Below the pieces are notes generated by a model. That model worked only from the letters and a program-made list of their open reading frames with translations, was not told the DNA's origin and ran no database searches. A DNA stretch of 64,000 nucleotides from Timema cristinae (lineage: Eukaryota > Arthropoda > Insecta > Phasmatodea > Timematidae): positions 5,307,637 through 5,371,636 of the forward strand of contig JBCFYV010000012.1 of assembly GCA_039000515.1 (NCBI GenBank). Reading direction: 5' to 3'. The position numbers were made by a program, and so were the translations under genes. Positions 1 to 37,658 of this stretch are shown here, in pieces. Position 1 is the first letter of the stretch; each line of letters begins with the position of its first letter.

Positions 1-45
1 TACCAGCTCGCCATCTTCGATATGAAGGAGTTTTCTCAGTACTGA

Positions 46-584
46 TGTCTTGGAGCGACAACAGGAGGACGAGATAATGAATGTACCATAGAATTTCTTC
101 ATTCTCTTAACCCGCCCGGTCTACCACCTCATGAACTTAAATTAACAGTCGGTGCCGTAGTGATGCTACTGAGGAACATTGACACGAATAACGGTCTGTG
201 CAGCGGGACTAGATTGACCGTCCTCAGGATGAAGAATCGCGTGTTAGACTGTAAAGTGTTAATGGGATCGCATGCCGGTCAACGGGTTCTTATACCCAGG
301 ATTAAACTTTCGCCTTCAGATTTAAATTTTCCTTTTTCCTTTTCGAGGAAAATATTTCCAGTCAATCTCGCTTTCGCTTTGACTATAAATAAAAGTCAGG
401 GACAAACTTTCGAACGTGTCGGTATCTACCTCCCGAAACCGGACAGCTGTATGTGGCTTTGTCGCGTGCCAGAAGACTGGAGGACGTCAGGATCCAGACC
501 AAGCCGGATCCCAATGTGAAGTACGTCAGAGCCCACGCGGGGAAGACATTTACACTGAACGTGGTCTATCCAGAGGTTCTTTGA
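46..584 (+). pseudogene. Helitron PIF1-like helicase, C-terminal part, broken
   Basis: The open frame through about 443 reads as the end of a Helitron Rep/Hel helicase: a leader with PPHELKLTVGAVV, then MLLRN, NGLCSGTRL, and the SF1B motif VI region FALTINKSQGQTFERV. The C-terminal motif GQLYVALSRARRLEDV continues in another frame and runs to a TGA at 582-584. Between the two, the few residues normally joining LPKP to GQLY are missing, so a short deletion has also shifted the frame near 440-445. The in-frame stop at 43-45 and the truncation by the window edge show that this is a dead copy. The helicase would unwind DNA during rolling-circle transposition. No CTRR-type Helitron end was found downstream. 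I am confident of the family, and of the break. Confidence 0.9.
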
Positions 585-1546
585 GCAGTTTCAATTTTTT
601 TTTTTTCAAGTAAGCCTTACATCTATCACGTATATATTATAGTTTACATCTTTCTTTAATTTGCAGTGCCGTACATTGGTTTCATGATATATTAGATTAT
701 TTTTCAAAATTTCTTATGAGGTGAGTTGATAAATATTTCGGTTAAAATTTGCACATGAAACCCCGGTAATGTGGCCATAGCCGGTTCCAAGCCCGGTTGA
801 GAAACGCAGAGGAACGGAGTATATCATTATATATGGTATCATAAACACGAACCAAAACCAAAGGACTTTGAAATAAATTTTATTTTTTTCGAGTCCTGCC
901 GTACCGGCGAGCCTACCGCGTCGGCGACGAGGTCCGCGAAGTTTCACGGGCACACCGTCTGGTGCATTGTCATGCAAATTAATAATATTTACCAAGTTTC
1001 AGCCTTCTATTTATATTAGACATGACTTAAAAAGCAATCATAAGTTCTGATTAAAGAAGTAAGTTGATTCAATTTATATATAAAAAAGACTGTAGTTAAC
1101 AATGGATTTGGCTCAAATTGTAATGGAATTCATTGCCATTTGAATTAGGCATGTGTACAAGGTTTCAGCCTTATTATCTCTATTAGAAGTGACTGATAAG
1201 GTGATAGGCAAATTTGATGACATAGGCGGTGTGCTAATAATATAAGATATATAAAAATAATTGTTATGAACAGTAGGTACTATGGATATGACAAATATAT
1301 TTTGTTTAGCTACAGTCAAATACCCACTTTAGGCTAGTTAAACCTTGTGATTAATTCAATTATTTCACATGACCTATACTAAATGGCATAGTTGGTAGAT
1401 TATATATTTCTGACGAATTAAAAAAGCATATAGACTAATGGCTATTTAGTTTTATTCTAGGACAAATACTAGAAAAAGACTCCATTCCTTAAATTTAGCA
1501 TTCAGGAAATAGATGCAAGCTTAATTTTACAGTAATGAGTTTTCAG
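585..1546. other. no gene seen
   Basis: AT-rich sequence following the Helitron relic, with a GC-richer patch at about 890-960. The small frames here (for example - strand 714-995 and 1113-1319) show no recognisable domain, and I regard them as chance. Confidence 0.5.
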
Positions 1547-1804
1547 AGCTTGCCAAAATCAAAATGTTTCACATAGCTCTATCATCAGACGCTCTACTGA
1601 TTAGACTATGGTGTTGGGCTATTTATAGTGAAGCTCATGTGTTGTGTTATGGTTCAGAGAGATCATCAAACCCTTTGTTATGTCTGGACTCTTTTGACTG
1701 TGGTCAAAGATATGGTAGTCATGTGACTTGTAAGAGGAAAGTATGTAATTGTGAAGAAGGAAGTCATAATGTTGGATACCCATTATTATGTCAGCCTAAT
1801 AAGG
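1547..1804 (+). CDS. exon encoding first EB-like module
   Basis: The donor is G|GTGAGT at 1804/1805. The acceptor was chosen at TTTTCAG (1540-1546) because it gives a phase-1 start and an open frame. Phase-1 acceptors at 1576 and 1588 are also possible, so the first ~14 codons are unsure. The secure part runs from HVLCYG (about 1636) through [11 protein letters not shown] to QPNK. Confidence 0.6.
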
Positions 1805-4800
1805 GTGAGTTGCTAGTATGACTATAACATTAATATTCGGAAATATTAATTATTCACCTTTGCCTCCTCGTCAAAAACTATCGAGAGTTATCTGCTGATC
1901 ACGCGCTCGCTCATCAGTTTGGCCACGCAGTCTCTTGTCAGTCTGGCCGAACTCTAAGGTTATTTCGAATATAGTCAATGACTATAGTTCAAAGGAAGGA
2001 AAACACTTATGTAACTGGATTACCTTAGATAGTTGTAAATGAGTTGAGAAACACCCACATAATTAACATGTTGATAATTTTAACAAACCGTTGTTTTTAA
2101 ACATAATTATATATTCATTTAACCATAATGACATTCACAGATTGTTTATTGATTAAATGTTAAACTTGAAAATTGTAGAACATTAAACATAACCATGTAA
2201 ATACTGTACTAATTACACTATAATGTGTTTAGGACCAGGAAGGTTGAATTTAGAGGAAGAATACCAATATTTGCATGGAGGAAGGATGGAAAATCATTTA
2301 GGAAAAATCACCCCATACACCTGACTGGGATCAAACCCCAAACCTCCCCATCTTTGGCAGTATAATCTAATGCAAGAGTGTCACCTTGGACCATACAGCC
2401 ATTGAAGCGGGTCTCTATTATCTAGTTTTCGAATTGGAAACCCAAGTCCATCTAGTGATGGCTGAATTCTTATATTGATATTCAAACTGGTTACTCGTTT
2501 TAATAAATAAGCTACTAGTTACAAAATAATGAAAATAAAATAAATTTCTATTATTAAAAAATGTCAACTCATATTATTGCTAGTAAATTTGGTGTCCAGG
2601 GGACATGCCCCACCTGCCTCGCTCTATTTATGATATTTAAAACACTACATCAATGTAAAGTAAAAGATAGTGAATGAAACCAACCTGAAAGGAAAGTTAG
2701 GTTAGGTCTAGATAGGTCCAAACACACTCTCTCTTCATTTCTTCAAACACTTTAACACTTTCAACGTCTTATTATACATTTCAGACCAATGGGTGAAAAT
2801 AACAATAAAGACACTGTGATTGACAAAATATCAAACCAGAAAGACAATGTGATGAAATATTATTTAAGAGGGTATGAATGTTACAAGTTGTGCCAAACAG
2901 TAACGAGAAACAGCTATTATTGTGTCATTATTATAGTAAACACCCATACCAAAAATTCTGTTTAGTCCGCTCCTATATACTGACTTCAAAATAGCACATC
3001 GGTGAACAAACCTGGTATGAAAATTTGGCTTAAGTATATGGTAGGGGTGTATATTAAGATTATGGGTTGTAACCCTAAGGAAAGCACATAGCTTTGATTA
3101 AGAGGTTTTTTTAATAAGTAAGATTGAATAGCAATAAATTAGTAATTTAATTTCCTAAACAGTTACCAAATTGTTGGAGTCAGTAAAGCGCAGCAGGCAA
3201 GTTAACGCTGGATCCAGCCAATGTTTTGTAAAAATGACTCTAGTAGATGCATTGGTAGTAGACAAATTGTGGTAGCAAATTGGAACCCTTATTGATAAAA
3301 TATGGTTTATCGAACCTTTACAATAACAAGTGTTTCCATAAAGTTGTCAAAAATATAAGGATTACTATAAGATTATATTAAAACTAAACTTTTTGAACAT
3401 TTTGAAGCTATTGCAGATATTTTGGCTGAGGAAATTAAACAAGCTTATATTTTTCATGCTCACTAGGTCTTGGAATTTCATGCAACAGCAGTTTGGAGTG
3501 CTATTTGCCATTGGACCAGGGCATGGGTATCGAGTGTGGACCAAGTCAAATCTGCTCTTGTGGTCCAGGGTTCATGCCCTCACAAGACCGACAATACTGT
3601 GTCTGTGAGTATGAGACATTACCTCATTTGAATATAATTACAGTTTTACTGATCATTCTATGGTAATTTTATAATGTTTTATTAACCATGTTATATTAGT
3701 TATGTTACTATAACGTCCCCTTTTTATCTGGGTGCCCGGTAGTCCACCCTAACTTCACCACTACCGTGGCACCGTAGGGACACATGGTTGGGATGGACCC
3801 TGAGCGGTAAGGGTTGGAATGGATGGTTCGTGGGGAATGAGACGGGTGAGTTAGTCCAATAAGATTCTAGTCATATGCTAAACTACTACATAGGTAACCG
3901 GGTAGATCTCCATGACAAGGGAGCAGACAAGATAGCGGAACTCGCAGACCTTTCTATAGACCCGTGAACGACCCTTCGGTGGGGGAACCCCCAGATCACA
4001 TTTTAGTCCCTCCGTCGGACTCTCATGCACTCCGTATGGCCCCCATCACCCAACCACCATTACTATCTTTAAACTTACTGATCTCAATATCCCACAAGCC
4101 AGGAAGGTCCATCGGTCGCACCATGCTCGCTCATCAACAAGATGCAATCTATGAGATATATGCTATTATCAGCAGGATGGCAACCCAACACTCTAGACTT
4201 CCAAGAATATGTACAAGCGTGGGTTAACCTCTTGCCAGAATAAACCTTAAAATAATTATGCTCTTACATTACAAACACTTAAATTTTTCAATGCCACGTG
4301 GCATCTTCCTCAGGAGATAATCTTTAAAATGTTTGTAATCATACTAAGTGTTGTTACTTTTATTCATTCTTCATTTTTCTACAATTCTATCATGTTCATT
4401 TAATAACATTAGGGCTGTCTGAAGATTCAAAACTTTGGCTTGGCTTAGAAAAATTCTTAGATTCAACATAACTTTGAAACATAAATAAATATGGCTTCAA
4501 TAGTTACGAAACTTTGGCAATAATATAGTAACAGCCAAAATACTCCATTCAGAGTTTTTATGTACATTAGAAATTGATGTTTATGTGAAAAAATCAAACG
4601 AGATGAATTGCTTGTTGTGCTAACTTTAGATCAGATCACAGGTGCAACCAAGGGGGGAGGGGGGGTCAGATTGAACTCCCCATTTTCCCCCCCCCCCCGC
4701 TAGACCTTGCTATCCACCTACCTCTTTCTCATCCCTCTGTTGAAATCATTCATGAGGAACTCTACAAATGAAGACAAACTTAATGGGATTCATGTACATA

Positions 4801-7800
4801 CATCCAGAGGTTTAGTTACAGACCCATGTGGGAGAATGCCAGATTTGGCCCGTACTGGCATTCTCCCACATGGGTCTGTAACTAACACCTCTGGATGTAT
4901 GTACATGAAGCCCATTAAGTTTGTCTTCATTTGTAGAGTTCCTCATGAATGATTTCAACAAAGGGATGAGAAAAAGGTAGGTGGATAGCAAGGTCTAGAA
5001 GGGAGGGGGAGGGGGGAAATGATTTTTTTCACATGGGAGGATGAAGTTTTCAATGAACTTTCTATGAAGCTAAGGAAAATTAACATTAAACTAAAGGGAA
5101 TTAAATTCAAAAGTTATTTTGCGAGTTAAGAGTTAGTGCAAGCTGATTATTTAAATTTTCAGATTTTAGCTCATAAAATAATTTTACAAATCAAATTTCC
5201 AAAATACAATTTATTGAAACTTGCATGTTTGTATATTCTAGCAGTATGCTTCGATAAAAATTTGTTCATAAAAACCTTAATATAGATGGTCAGTAAAACT
5301 CCCCCCCCACAAACAAATCCTGGCTGCGCCAGTGTATCAGGTCATAATAAAAATTACTACAGAATTGAAATAAAACATTTTATAAATGATTTTAGTGCAT
5401 TCAGTCATTAAGTTTTATAACTAAGCAAAATATATTTTTTGAACAGCAAACCATTTACAAAAAATAATCAAACTATGATTTGGCTTTGAGAATATTTTTT
5501 TTATATATTCACTTCAGGTTTGCTTTAAATGAAAAGTGGACTTCACACACAACTAAATAAATAAATTATAAGACCATACTTAATACACTTTATTCCACAT
5601 ACAGTTTTATTAACCATCCCAATAATGACTTAACATTGCTATGTCAACACCCAACAAACAAAGTATCCCTAAGAGTTGTGGAAATACTAATATTTAAATT
5701 AGCGGATTGCAAGAAAATGTAGCATATAGGTTGTATTTACTAGCTGAGCTTTTTCTATTAACTTGTAAAAAGTTTCATGGTAAAATTGTATTTTTGAAAA
5801 ACTATTAAAAAGTAAATAACGAAAAGGCAGGCTACAGATAAGAATGTGATCTGTTATGTCACCATTTCATGTTTTAGAGTGAGCCAGAAGAATTATTACT
5901 GGGTATGGGAATTTTGAATCCTTAACTACCTCAGATCCTAAAGGATATTCAACATTCGAGGATTTGAGATTTGGAAAATAAAAAAATAGAATTGGAAATT
6001 TTATGTCCCTAATTTTGGGACAAAAAAAAACTCCAGACTGGGGCCTGGCAGTGCGTTGATTCATTCCAAAAAACTGATTTAATATTTACACTTACACCTA
6101 AATATCACTATTATGATTTGGATGTGATAGCGCATTGTCCATTATGATATATTATACCACTCCAATTTATATGTTTGATCCTGACCTACAATAATGAAGA
6201 TAGTGTTTTATGTACCTTTTCAAGTTTCTTATTTTTAGATAAGTGCAAGAAAGAAATTAAAGTTGCCAATCATAAGCTATAAAATAATATGGTCACCTAT
6301 GTAATGGAACTCAGCAACTTATATTTTGTACCTAAAATTCTAAAGTATAAAAAATCTTTGCTACAAATGCAACAAATACTGTTAGTAATGCAACTTGGTG
6401 ATGCATTGTCCCACTCGGCAACCAATCCTCCTCTCAGCGATGCATTGTCTTGTCTCCAATAAGTGAATGTCAATGCATATTTCAAACACGGTTTAGTTGA
6501 TCACTTAATGACAAGTTTATTCAATATTCGCATGTCCTTACACACTTTGCGATTGTAAACAAATACTTTCATTTCAATATGAATTTTACAAAATATTTAT
6601 AATATATTTAAACTAATAACAAATGGTGATCAAACTAATTGTTGAGCCGAGAGAGTTGTCTGGTTGTAGCTTGCCCCACCTTTATTTGATCTTTAATTGC
6701 TAGGTAGAATGTTTAGTAGAGGTGTAGGCATATATCCACGCTAGATCCAAGTTTATACTTCTTCTTATATATAAGCAAGCGCTTTACTCGCCTCGGTGGC
6801 GTAGTTGGCTAACACGCTAGTCGTGTTGAGCTCGACCGCCAAGGACGGGGAGATAGAAGTTTGAATCTCGGTCGGGTGAACTGGGGGTGGTTTTTCCTAA
6901 GTGTTTTCCCACTCTTCCTCCACGCAAATGCGGGTTCACTTCCTCTTAATTCAACCTTCCCAATTCCCAATCCATTAGCTTAATTAGTACTTAAAGCGTA
7001 TAACCCAAACAGGTAGTAAGACGTGGTGCTAAATAATAATAATAATATAAGCGCTTAGTCAGCAATAGAGGTTCCATCTTATCTCTCAACTAACACAGAT
7101 GTGTACATAACATTCTTCTTACATGAGGACTTGGACACATAAATTAAACAACCATGTATTATAGATTGGGGGAAAATAATACTGTGTCAATGGTTTTGTT
7201 TGCTTTAAATAACAATGGCAAGCAGTTCACAAGAGGAAAGTTGTGCCCAGCCACAGGACAAGTTTTGTTAATATTTTAATAGACCAGTGGTGCAACTAAA
7301 AATTTAGTTCAGTCATAACATTCAATCTTATCTATACTTATAAAATAACATGTCCTGACTGACTGACTGATTCATCATCGCCGAGCGCAAACTATCAGGC
7401 TACAAGCATGAAATTCGGACTGTATATTCATTTTGTTATGTAGGCACCCACTAAGAAAGAATTTTAGAAAATTCCACCCCAAAGGGGTCAAAATAGGGGA
7501 TGATAATAGGTATGATAATATGTATGAAAGTCCGTCATTTTGAAAGTTACATAAACAAAATTTTGTATTTCGGTTATTGACGTAAAACAAATAAATACGT
7601 GTTTCAGGAATTTTGGAAATTTTATTTAATAAGGGATGAAAAAGGGGGTGAAAGTTTGTATCGGACTTGCATTATTTTTGATCTGAGGTCAAGTAATGGT
7701 CATCAACGTAACGTAATATTTTAAATTAATCTGTAAATACATATGTATATTTTCGTATTTGTATATAATCAACTTCCACGCGAGCAAAGCCGCAGGCAAC

Positions 7801-8558
7801 AGCTATCTAGTATCTTATATCTTAATATAATCTTTACATTCATCCAATTGGGAACTCTAGAAGTACTTTTTATGTGTGTAATGGTAGGTATTTCTTTTGA
7901 ATATAATGTAGTCCTTGTTTTAAAAATTTAGTCCATGCTCCTATCTCTGTATTATAGATCTAGCTAATATGTTTTAATATTTTATTTAAATTATTTGCGA
8001 TCTTGGAAGGTTAGGGGAATAATGCCACTTGCAGCCCTCTCAATGCATTATTAAGGACAATATAAAAATCTTTTCTTTTTACATCCATTACTGTTTCCTG
8101 CCTGTGTCCTGGGTCAGTTTTTTATTCAAGCAATATATTCTCCACTACCAGCTAGCTAGCTAGCTAGCTAGGCCTGTCATAGCAATATATAAAGCAAATA
8201 AGATAATCAAATAAAATTACATTTTTAAATTCACCCAAAAATAAATTTCAAGCAAATTAAATATTAAAATGAGCTCAATAATATTGTTTAACTGAGAAAG
8301 AGATCAGATAATGATGGTGCAAAGAGTTTATGAAGAAAGGAAGAGAAAAATTTGTTTCTCCCTATCTAGGGCTAACTATTCTTTCAGGTTGGCTTCTCTT
8401 ACCACTGACATTACATTACTGTACAGTGTTTCTACACTCTTGTCTTATGATTAATTATTTTTATCATTTCAGATGGCAGAGTAGACAGAGTTTTTCCAGT
8501 GAAACAAAGTCTTGTAATTGCACTGTTTTGGAGACTTATTTTAGAAGTGGTTTGCTAG
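1547..8558 (+). CDS. EB/EGF-like cysteine-rich protein gene, 3' part (three exons)
   Basis: Join of 1547-1804, 3467-3604 and 8473-8558. All junctions are GT-AG and phase 1, so the exons are symmetric and splice cleanly into one frame. Exons 1 and 2 each carry one copy of the same disulfide-type module: C-x5-C, a 9-11 residue spacer, C-x4/5-C-x-C, a 12 residue spacer, C (C-LDSFD-C ... C-N-C and C-NSSLE-C ... C-S-C). This matches the EB or EGF-like modules of secreted invertebrate proteins. The last exon adds a short tail ending in a hydrophobic stretch [16 protein letters not shown] and a stop, which suggests membrane anchoring, possibly by GPI. The 5' end (start codon, signal peptide) lies outside or was not found. 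A possible polyA signal AATAAA lies near 8766. The function is unknown; the exon structure is inferred, and exon 3 is the least certain. Confidence 0.6.
2231..2405 (-). mobile_element. old tRNA-derived SINE
   Basis: On the - strand it begins with a tRNA-like head (GGCTGTATGGTCCAAGGTG, then a B-box like GGTTTGATCCC) and continues into the same body as the younger SINEs of the window (ATTTGCATGGAGGAAGGATGG, AAGGTTGAATTTAGAGGAAG on +). The tail is lost. Confidence 0.6.
2640..2790. repeat. dispersed repeat, copy 1
   Basis: Shares GTTAGGTTAGGTCTAGATAGG and the surrounding ~130 bp, including the T-rich stretch after it, with 11665-11825. The family is unidentified. Confidence 0.55.
3467..3604 (+). 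CDS. exon encoding second EB-like module
   Basis: The acceptor CTCACTAG ends at 3466 and the donor T|GTGAGTAT is at 3604/3605. The frame begins by completing a Gly codon with the last base of the previous exon, and reads [11 protein letters not shown] ... [14 protein letters not shown] ... YCV. It is 138 nt, exactly 46 codons, phase 1 on both sides. An overlapping longer frame starting at 3393 is a shadow. Confidence 0.75.
3712..4235. other. GC-richer block, possible solo LTR or SINE relic
   Basis: A ~520-bp block of clearly different composition begins near TATAACGTCCCC and ends near an AATAAACC signal-like sequence. The frame 3964-4227 has no recognisable domain. The boundaries look LTR-like, but no target duplication or second copy was found. 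Confidence 0.25.
4240..4410 (-). repeat. repeat with hammerhead-like palindromic core, copy 1
   Basis: On the - strand it reads CTGAGGA, a stem GATGCC-ACGT-GGCATT, then GAAA, flanked by long complementary arms (ATTACAAACATTTTAAA and AATTTAAGTGTTTGTAAT). The far side ends in CTACAATTCTATCATG, which is shared with copies at 9957-10105 and 26325-26520. Confidence 0.5.
4637..5334. mobile_element. hAT-like non-autonomous element with long internal inverted repeat
   Basis: The ends are CACAGGTGCAACCAAGG and the reverse complement of CCTGGCTGCGCCAGTG, a TIR pair of the CAGTGGCG-CAGCC type common in hAT MITEs. Flanking octamers are GATCAGAT (4629-4636) and TATCAGGT (5335-5342), 6 of 8 identical. Inside, 4698-4848 and 4853-4998 form a near-perfect inverted repeat of ~147 bp with only a few bases between the arms. 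It lies in intron 2 of the EB-like gene. Confidence 0.75.
5335..6784. other. intronic AT-rich sequence, nothing recognised
   Basis: Short frames at 5867-6064 and 6297-6485 (both -) have no domain and no supporting splice sites. Confidence 0.5.
6785..7048 (+). mobile_element. tRNA-derived SINE, family 1
   Basis: The tRNA-like head is GCCTCGGTGGCGTAGTTGG (A box) with GTTTGAATCTCGG as B box. The body contains the TTCCACGCAAATGCGGG segment; the tail is CGTATAACCCAAACAGGTAG then (TAA)n. The flanking direct repeat AAGCGCTT (6777-6784 and 7049-7056) is the target duplication. It sits in an intron of the EB-like gene. Confidence 0.9.
7331..7810 (+). mobile_element. non-autonomous Helitron
   Basis: The 5' end TCTATACTTATAAAATAAC follows an A. 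The 3' end has a GC hairpin (CCACGCGAGCAAAGCCGCAGG), then CAACAGCTAT and the terminal CTAG before a T. This is the canonical A|TC...CTRR|T Helitron layout, about 480 bp long, with no coding capacity. Confidence 0.85.
7811..8472. other. intronic sequence with (AGCT)n
   Basis: Contains a short perfect AGCT repeat at 8150-8171; otherwise nothing is seen. Confidence 0.6.
8473..8558 (+). CDS. candidate last exon with hydrophobic tail
   Basis: A strong pyrimidine-rich acceptor (TTTTTATCATTTCAG) ends at 8472. Joined in phase 1, it completes a Tyr codon and runs [11 protein letters not shown] then a hydrophobic stretch to TAG at 8556-8558. The overlapping frame 8330-8584 is in another phase. Support comes from the splice site, phase and tail character only. 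Confidence 0.45.
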
Positions 8559-9956
8559 TTAATAATATTAATTTTATGTTATAGGATGTATAGAACACAA
8601 AACAATATCATATGCAATATATTAAAATTGGGCTAAGATACTGCAAGTATAGAATTAAAGACAAATAGACTTGTGAATTAAATTAAAACAAAACCATATG
8701 AAACATGTAACTAGTATAGTAAAAATGTATTTAGAAACTATAATATTCTTTTTAACTCTTGCCAATAAATCAATTTTATAGATCAATAGATTTTCCCTAC
8801 CTTTAACAATTACAACAAAAATATTTCACACCCATCAAAACATTTTAAAACAATACAAGTTATATTAAATATAATATTTTGAACATAGGAACTTCAACAA
8901 TTTAATAAAGTACAATATTTCTAAACATAAGATGGTACAACATGGTAAAGACAGTTTTTTTTAAACAGTCCATAAAGCAGCACTGTATAAATCTTTTAAC
9001 TTGTTTTATACCAATCACATTCATTCCTCTATAAAAAAAAGTGTTTTAAAAGAAGAAGTTTTGAATATTATAATAACATTAGATAAAGGTTAATCACATT
9101 TATATAGTTTCAACATTAATTTTCCTAGAATAAAACAAAGTATAATTTTATAATTAAAGCATTACTAAAGGTAATAAAAATTGGAAAAGTAGCAAAATAT
9201 GGACTTTAAGAACTGGTATGTAAAACAAAAAATTATTTATTAATAAGTTTTGTAATATTCCTTAACCCGGGACCATGTAAGGTACCCCCAGTTTATATTT
9301 GTTGGTGTAGAAACACTGTCATATTCCTGAGATGTGTCTTACTCTTTCTAGTCCTTAGTTGTGATCTTAGATTTCTGCTGGTATTTTGGAATTAAATTAA
9401 TTATTCATCTGTAAATTGAAGCTATTTGAGACATGAAGTACTAAATGTGCCTGCTTAATCAACACATGTATAAAGCAAATTATTTTTTTAGCAATTATTT
9501 CAATGTTCAGGCAATAGTTTAGTATATTGGTTGTATTTTTTTCTTGCATAGTGAAGCAAGGGTCCTGGATTTGATTCCCACAAAGGGTTCTAATGTTATA
9601 TTTGGTTAGTTCTGAGTGTTTTGTATGCCTTAGAAATAAATGAGTTTGTTAAGTTGTGTGCTGTTATGACAAATTGTAGAACATGCACATTTTTATAATA
9701 AGAACAAAATAACAAATTATCATCCATTTTAAATGTTGTCTCTCGCAGATGATGCAAGTTGGTAAAATCTTGCTGGAATTTTAAGATGAGCACTCAGGGT
9801 GATTCTGGTTCCTGATTTTTTATTTTTTTAAGTATTATTAGATTTTCCTCTATAAATTGAATAAGTTTATATTTAATATTTGCATAGAATTTATATCAGT
9901 ACAAATTAGCAAAATAATATGTATGAAAACAGTGCATTGAGAAAAAATGTAATAAA
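8559..9956. other. intergenic/3' flank, nothing recognised
   Basis: Very AT-rich. The frame 9596-9793 (-) is featureless. A weak B-box-like stretch at about 9560-9585 (GATTTGATTCCCAC) may be a decayed SINE. Confidence 0.4.
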
Positions 9957-10105
9957 TAAAATGATAGAATATGTCTAGTTACTACTACTTCCTGAGGAAG
10001 ATGTTATTATAGCGTCAAAATATTGATGTGAGTGTAAATATGTTAGTATTTTCACTTTTATTAAGTGCTCTACCATTTTCCTAATATTCTATCATATTAG
10101 TTATT
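9957..10105 (+). repeat. hammerhead-like repeat, copy 2
   Basis: Begins with ATGATAGAATATG and ends with ATATTCTATCATATT (inverted ends). Internally it holds TTCCTGAGGAAGATG followed by a decayed stem. The GAAA box is degenerate here (CAAAA). Confidence 0.5.
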
Positions 10106-11263
10106 ACAAAATTAGCAAAATAGTAGCAGAAAGTTTTTTGTTTTTATTTGTAAAAATGTGAAATCATATAACTCTTTCTTAAAGTCCAATGTTATGAAGT
10201 ATGGCACTTTCTATTTACTAACAAAACAATCTATCTATAAATTAGTTTGATTTTATAGTGGAATGTGTTTAAATAGACTCAAAATAAAACAAAAGGTAAA
10301 ATTTATTCATACAAGTATCAATAGCACAGTGAAAAATGTGCCTTCTCGTGTTAGATACAGTGACTTGAGGGTTAAAGTGATCATTGTATTTTTTAACTAA
10401 CATATGTTTGTGTCTGTATTGTTTTATTTGCCCTCGGCCCATTATATTTACCCAAATACAAGAAAAACTTAGATCTTAGACGGTCATGATGTTTATTTTT
10501 AAATATATTTAAATTGTTATGTTTTTTGTTTTGTTTTGTTATTCTCACTTAGATTAAGAAACAGGTTTGCATGTAAAAAAGCCATTAAAAGTTGACAGAA
10601 AAGTCCTACTATCACTCACACCCTAATGTCCCACACACAATGCTGCTGCTACACTAGCTATCTACAAATTACCTTCAAAGTAGTTCCAAACTTGAAACAA
10701 AATGTCCACCATTATATTGATTATTTGTATTTGAAAACCTTGCCACATTATTTCATGGCAAAATGTACTTTACTTGTGACTCATTGTTCTTCAACTTTGC
10801 TAAACCTGGAAGTTATGTACACTGCATTTACTATGAAAAGGTAGCAGTCTTAAACCTTTCGTATTGCATAATGGATTTGTATTAAAAGCTGCATCCTAGT
10901 GGAACCATGCAAGGTAAAGAAAGGTTACACTCAAACTTTCGTAAAGAGGTAGTTTGGATTAAAGTTTCAAACTATGATCATAATACAAAGAGCCAGTTTC
11001 ATAGACTGTTTTCGCCTCTAAATAACAGGACAGAATGGATGGGTCAGTTTAATGTGAGAGTTTAGGTAGGTGTCATTTTGTATTTAGTATAGCACTGCAC
11101 TAGAGCTGTACTCAGTATGACTATGAAATATGCTCTAGTTTTAAATGTTTGAAACTAATAGGAAAACCCTGGTCCTTAATTTGTATAAAGAGTGTTTTGA
11201 CAATAAAGAAATAAATTACTAAATCGATAAAAAATATTTTTTTTCATTATTACAGGTTTCTTA
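10106..11263. other. region between convergent genes, nothing recognised
   Basis: Lies between the two convergent genes. The frame 10626-10844 (+) has no recognisable domain. Confidence 0.5.
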
Positions 11264-37207
<25,944 letters not shown>

Positions 37208-37658
37208 TCTTGAAAGAGACCTGTTTAAGATTAGGATATGTCATTAAAATGTGATATTATCTAGATATCAAAATTAATTCTTCTCAGATATTCAAAAGTA
37301 GCAGAAATGTAAGCACAATGTTGAAAATAATAAAATGAAAATCGATAGGGGCTTAAGTCTAGTAATAAATGTGAATAAAATAAAAGTGCCTAACTTTACC
37401 AAATGCAGTTTAAAAACTAACAAAAGTAATTCTAAACTTGTAACAAAGCTTAAGTACAATAAAAATAGAAAATGGTTATAAAGCTGTACAAGGCCTACTT
37501 AAATTGTCATTATCATTATAACTAATTCATAAGTGTTATGATTGGGAATAGTCCCGAAAACTTAATAGAATAATTTTCAACTAATTAAGTGAAAAATGAC
37601 ATTCTGGTGGCAGAAAAATAACCTAGAACATTTGGCTTTGCGCACTAATGCTGTATGG

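Larger units (their letters stand above)
1805..3466 (+). other. intron of the EB-like gene
   Basis: Holds a decayed SINE (2231-2405) and one copy of a dispersed repeat (about 2640-2790). Otherwise plain AT-rich sequence. Confidence 0.5.

Noticed and set aside
714..995. 93-codon frame on -
   Set aside because: No domain, no splice support; Arg-rich part reflects a GC-rich patch.
3393..3608. 71-codon frame on +
   Set aside because: Out of phase with the EB-like exon at 3467-3604, which has the cysteine pattern and both splice sites.
3712..4235. Retrotransposon LTR as a firm call
   Set aside because: No TG...CA ends with matching target duplication and no second copy in the window.
4240..4410. 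Confident hammerhead ribozyme call
   Set aside because: Two conserved boxes and one stem are present, but the third stem and cleavage site are not convincing, so it is reported only as a resemblance.
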